64,000 nucleotides of DNA from Stomorhina lunata. Taxonomy: Eukaryota > Arthropoda > Insecta > Diptera > Rhiniidae. How positions within the stretch are numbered: the first letter of the stretch is position 1; each line of letters begins with the position of its first letter. The notes under the pieces were generated by a model that was not told where the DNA came from, did no database searches, and was given only the letters and a program-made list of their open reading frames with translations. The position numbers were made by a program, and so were the translations under genes. Shown here piece after piece: positions 59,458-64,000 of this stretch. Location: NCBI GenBank assembly GCA_933228675.1, contig OW121744.1:16609894-16673893 (forward strand), given 5' to 3'.

Positions 59458-60419
59458 TATTGTTTAACAAAATATATGCACATTTAATTTATACTTAAAT
59501 TCTATAGATTTTTAATTTATCTCCTTTATTTGTTTCACTTGTTTTTTTTATACAAATGTTCCAAATTTTCACGAGAAAATTGTCTTAGGATGAACGTTTG
59601 ACGATCGAATGAAGGGAATATTTGAAAATGATTGTGCGTCTCTGTGTTGTATAAAATAGTAGTAGAAATTTAGGGTTTCTTTTCTTGTATACCTGAAATT
59701 GTTACAGTGCTGGGACTACTAGTAAGTACAGAAGGCATTTTTTTGTTTGATAGTAAATTTTTACGCTATAATATTACACATATACATATTTTCTGATGTA
59801 ATACTTTTATAATTATATAAAAACGTGCTTTTTTATATTTTCATATAGAAGATTTTTTAGAAAAAATGTAACATTTAAAAATTTCCTAATTTATTTTTTA
59901 AGGAAATTCTTCTTCTAAATAACTATTCTACAAAAACGTGTGTACAAAAAAATCTAAATATATTGTATAATAAATGTGTTTGTAAGTTTCCTTATGCCTC
60001 AAAAACTCCCAAGGTGCACTAGCTTTATTTCATTACTTAGTTTCAGGTACGGAAAGGGGTTATTGGATATTTAATAAACTAGAACAGCAAGTGCTATTTC
60101 ACATTTACTTGAATAGTTTTTCTTTAAATTTTTTTGAACCTGCATTCACGTTCACACACGAATATTTCTTCATCAGTTTTCATATTATTTTCCTTAAATT
60201 TCATACAAGATTTTGTAAACTTGATAGTATGGTCAGGTTTTTAATTTTAATTCTGTCAGTTTGATAAGCCAAACCTTATTAATGTAAAAGTAGACTTAGA
60301 GCTGTTTCACACACATCAGGTTTACTTGAAAAAATTTTCTTCAAATTTCATTTGAACGTTCACATACAAACATTTTGTTCATCAGTTTTCATATTATTTT
60401 CCTTAAATTTCATACGAAT
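59458..60419. other. Mcph1 5' flank
   Basis: Contains the 5' UTR and presumably the promoter of Mcph1 on the minus strand. No TATA box was assigned. Two related stretches (about 60130-60220 and 60310-60420) share TCATCAGTTTTCATATTATT and CCTTAAATTTCATAC, a short direct duplication. Confidence 0.45.
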
Positions 60420-62330
60420 TTTTATAAATTTCCTAAACTTTTCTATAAAATTTGATGTCGAAAATTTTCTATAAAAAAAAAAATTATATGGAAAATTTTC
60501 TATAAAAAATTTTATACCGAAAATTCTTTTAACAAATTTGATGGAAAATTCTTTATAAAAAAATTTTACATAAAAAATTTTATATAGAAAATTTTCTATA
60601 AAAATTTTGTATTGAAAACTTTCTATAAAAAAATTTAGTATAGAAAATTTTCTATAAAAAAATTTTAAATCGAAAAATTTCTATAAAAAAATTTTAAATC
60701 GAAAATTTTCCATAAAAAAATTTTAAATCGAAAATTTTCTATAAAAATATTTTATATCGAAAATTTTCAATAATAAAGTTTTAAATAGAAAATTTTCTAT
60801 AAAAAGAAATTTTAAATCGAAAATTAAAAAAAAAATTTATATCGAAAATTTTTTATATCTGTAAAAAAAATTTTTATCGAATATTTTCTATTAAAAAATT
60901 TATATCTATAATTTTCATAAAAAAATTTTATATCGGAAAATTTCTATTAAAAAAATTTTATATCGAAATATTTCTATAAAAAATTTTTCTATACAAAATT
61001 TTCTTTAAAAAAATTTTATATCTATTTAAAATTTTTTTACAGAAAATTTTCCATATAAAATTTTTTTATAAAAAATTTTCTATAAAAAAATTTTATATCA
61101 AAAATTTTCTGTCAAAAAATTGTAAATCGAAAATTTTCTATAAAAAATTTTAAATTGAAAATTTTCTATAAAAAAATTTTATATGGAAATTTTTCTATTA
61201 AAAATTTTATATCGAAAATTTTCTACAAAAAAAATTGTATATCGAAAAATTTTTATAAAAAAATTTTATATCGAAAATTTTTTATAAAAACATTTATATC
61301 GAAAATTTTCTATAAAAAATTTTAAATCGAATATTTTTTATAAACCAATTTTAAACCGAAAATTTTCTGTAAAAAATTTTATATAGAAAATTTTGTATAA
61401 AAAAAATTGTTATCGAATATTTTCTATAAAAAAATTTTATATCGAAAAATTTTAAATTGAAAATTTTCATAAAAAAATTTTATGTCGAAAATTTTCAATA
61501 AAAAAATTTTTATCGAAAATTTTGTATCGAAAATTTTTTATAAAAAAAATATTGTATCAAAAATTTTCTATCGAAAATTTTCTATAAAAAAGTTTTAAAT
61601 CAAAAATTTTCTATAAAAAATTGTATGTAGAAAATTTCATAAAAAAATTTTAAATCGAAAATTTTCTCTAAAAAAATTTTACATCGAAAATTTTCTAAAA
61701 AAAATTTAATGTCGAAAATTTTCTATAAAAAATTGTTTATCGAAAATTTTCTATAAAAACTTGTATATATGAAAAAAAATTATATATACAAATTTTAAGA
61801 TGAAAAACTTTCTATTGAAATTTTTATATGAAAAATTTTCTATAGAAATTTTCGTATGAAAAATTTTTTTATATAATTTTTTTTTTTTTATAAATTTTCA
61901 TATGAAAATTTTTTATAGAAATTTTTATATAAAAAAATTTTATATAGAAATTTTGATATAATTTTTTTTTTATAAATTTTTATATGAAAAATTTTCTATA
62001 GAAATTTTTATAAGAAAAATTTTCTATAGAAATTTTTATATGAAAAATTTTCTATAAGAAAAATTTTATATGAAAAATTTTCTATAGAAATTTTTATATG
62101 AACAATTTTCTATAGAAATTTTTATATGAAAAATTTTCTATAGAAATTTTTATATGAAAAATTTTCTATAGAAATTTTTATATGAAAAATTTTTTATAGA
62201 AATTTTTGAATTGTTTTCTGTATAAATTTTTATATAAAAAATTTTCAATCAAAATTTTTATATGAAACCTTTTCCATAAAAATTTTTATTTAAAAAATTT
62301 TTTATAGAAACTTTTAAATATTTACCTCAA
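60420..62330. repeat. 28-bp AT-rich minisatellite
   Basis: About 1.9 kb of diverged CTATAAAAAATTTTATATCG-AAAATTTT units. The second half (61800-62330) changes to the variant TTTTTATATGAAAAATTTTC with CTATAGAAA. No coding content. Confidence 0.93.
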
Positions 62331-63160
62331 TTTTTCATCAAAAAATATATTACCAGTCAGTTTTAATTTTAATTTTCTTTTTTTTATTTTCATTTTAAAT
62401 TATACAGTTAAATTTAATTTAATCGAAATTATCTTAAATAATTTATCATAAAAAATTGTGAATTATTTGAATATATAATATTTTATATTTTTACTTAAAT
62501 TATTTACAATGACATTTTCTTTTTAAATATTTACACATAAAACAAAAAAGGCTTTTCTATATTTCTATAACAAATTATTTATTATATTTTAAAGTTTTTA
62601 TTAAAAATTATTTTTTTAATAATCTTTCTTACATTTTGCTCATGTTTGTATTTATTTATTTTTATTAATAAAAAAGGACATGTTTCAGTCTTAAAAAATA
62701 TAATTATATACGAAAAATATCTATGGCAAAATAGAAAATTTTCTTAAATTAAAATGACTTAAAAATTTATATTTTATAATAAAAAACATACGTATAATAA
62801 TGACGAGTATTTTTTTTGTTCGTTATTTCAAACAGGAGTATACTTAAAAGGATGTTTTGTTAAAAAACTCTTCTTAAGGACTTAAGTGGCTTCTTTTATT
62901 TCGCTACTTAAAACAAAACATAAAATCACATACAAAATTTTCATTTATAAAATAAAAGTTACACAATTAAAGAGAATTTAAATAGAGTTTAAAATTATTA
63001 TAAATAACACAAAATAATTAAAATAAATAAGTCAAAAGTTTTCCAAGAAATTGTAACAACTGGGGAAAAGTTATTTGCTTATTCTGGAAAGAGAAGAAAT
63101 TAAAGAAAAGATTAAAATTGAGTAAAAATTTTAATTGAAAATAAAAAAGTTTGTACCAAA
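62331..63160. other. AT-rich DNA between two minisatellite blocks
   Basis: No gene or array was recognised. Confidence 0.4.
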
Positions 63161-64000
63161 AAACTTAAAATTTTTTTTGAAAAATTTTTCATAAAAATAT
63201 TTTCTATAAAAAAATTTTATATCAAAAATTAAAAAAAAAAAATATATATACATCGAAATTTTTCTATAAAAATTTTTTTTATTCTCTATAAAAAGATTTT
63301 ATACCCAAAATTTTCTACAAAAAAATTGTAATCGAAAATTTTCTATAAAAAAAAAAATTGTATATTGAAAATTTTCTGTAAAAAAATTTTATATTGAACA
63401 TTTCTATAAAAAAAAATTCATGTCGCAAATTTTCTATAAAAAAAATTTATATCGAAAATTGTCTATAAAAAATAATTTTCTGGAAAAAAACTTTATATTG
63501 AAAATTTTCTGTAAAAAAAACTTTATATCGAAAATTTTCTATAAAAAATTTTATATCGAAAATTTTGTATAAAAAATTTTATATTCAAAATTTTCTATAA
63601 AAAATTTTATACTCAAAATTTTCTATAAAAAATTTTACATTAAAAAATTTTTATAAAAAAATGTATATCGAAATTTTCTATAAAAATTTTTATATCGAAA
63701 ATTTTCTATAAAAAATTTTTATATCGAAACTTTTCTATAAAAAATTTTATACCGAAAATTTTCTATAAAATATTTAATATCTAAAATGTTCTATAAAAAA
63801 TTTTAAAACTAACATTTTCTATAAAAAATTTTAAAACGGAAATTTTCTATAAAAAATTTTAAATCAAAAATTTTCTTTAGAAAAATTTTCTATCGAAAAA
63901 TTTCTATAAAAAATTTTATATCGAAAATTTTCTATAAAAAATTTTATATCGAAAATTTTCTATAAAAAATTTTATAACTAAAATTTTCTATCGAAAATTT
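63161..64000. repeat. 28-bp AT-rich minisatellite, window edge
   Basis: Same unit as 60420-62330, with exact 28-bp spacing near 63900-63960. It runs off the right edge. Confidence 0.93.

Noticed and set aside
1..64000. tRNA or rRNA genes
   Set aside because: No intact A-box/B-box pair with a cloverleaf and no rRNA core sequence was found by eye; the one B-box-like site (about 31620) belongs to a dispersed repeat.

Overview
The window is AT-rich nuclear DNA from a higher dipteran. All recognisable host proteins are closest, from memory, to Drosophila and other fly families: a two-intron Kdm4A-type demethylase, an uninterrupted 463-aa eEF1A, a fly-type Mcph1 and a SLC39A11-type zinc transporter. 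The large introns, heavy repeat load and repeat vocabulary suggest a calyptrate fly (blowfly or muscid). That placement is inference and the species cannot be named from sequence alone.

Layout. 1-1117: AT-rich repeats. 1118-2942 (minus): complete three-exon Kdm4A, 499 aa when spliced. 2943-6275: intergenic DNA with a degenerate 28-bp minisatellite and a 1.1-kb inverted-repeat element. 6276-10.4 kb (plus): eEF1A with a TCT-type start, a non-coding first exon, a 2.1-kb 5' UTR intron and a single coding exon. 10.4-14.4 kb: intergenic DNA with miniature inverted-repeat elements. 14386-59457 (minus): one very large gene, Mcph1 (microcephalin). Its seven coding exons join in phase to 1196 codons including the stop, with one N-terminal and two C-terminal BRCT domains. 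Introns 4 (26.8 kb) and 5 (12.1 kb) carry most of the rest of the window. 59.5-64 kb: AT-rich minisatellite.

Inside Mcph1 introns: an intact-looking Ty3/gypsy LTR retrotransposon with two apparently identical 205-bp LTRs and a 5-bp target duplication (21099-25761); a terminal-inverted-repeat element carrying a 29-bp minisatellite (25774-27191) and a second copy in which that minisatellite has grown to about 76 units (39.95-42.16 kb); an RTE-like LINE relic; nested MITEs; two inverted DD37E Tc1/mariner-like transposons that share a frameshift; LINE, mariner and Tc1 relics; a pogo-like MITE; a broken copy of the proteasome subunit gene Rpn1/PSMD2; and one intact host gene on the opposite strand, a ZIP11-type zinc transporter (42658-43695).

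The points most worth following are: the Mcph1 model with a weak GTTGGT donor that is bypassed by an open reading frame with its own poly(A) signal, which would give a form lacking the C-terminal BRCT pair; the roughly ten basic RR-x-S/T-L motifs in its central exon; the transposon-borne 29-bp array expanded with higher-order duplication next to the nested transporter gene; and several inverted-repeat structures, including a perfect 51-bp palindrome in a Kdm4A intron. I found no tRNA, rRNA or CRISPR. Host genes here do not form an operon or an obvious shared pathway.
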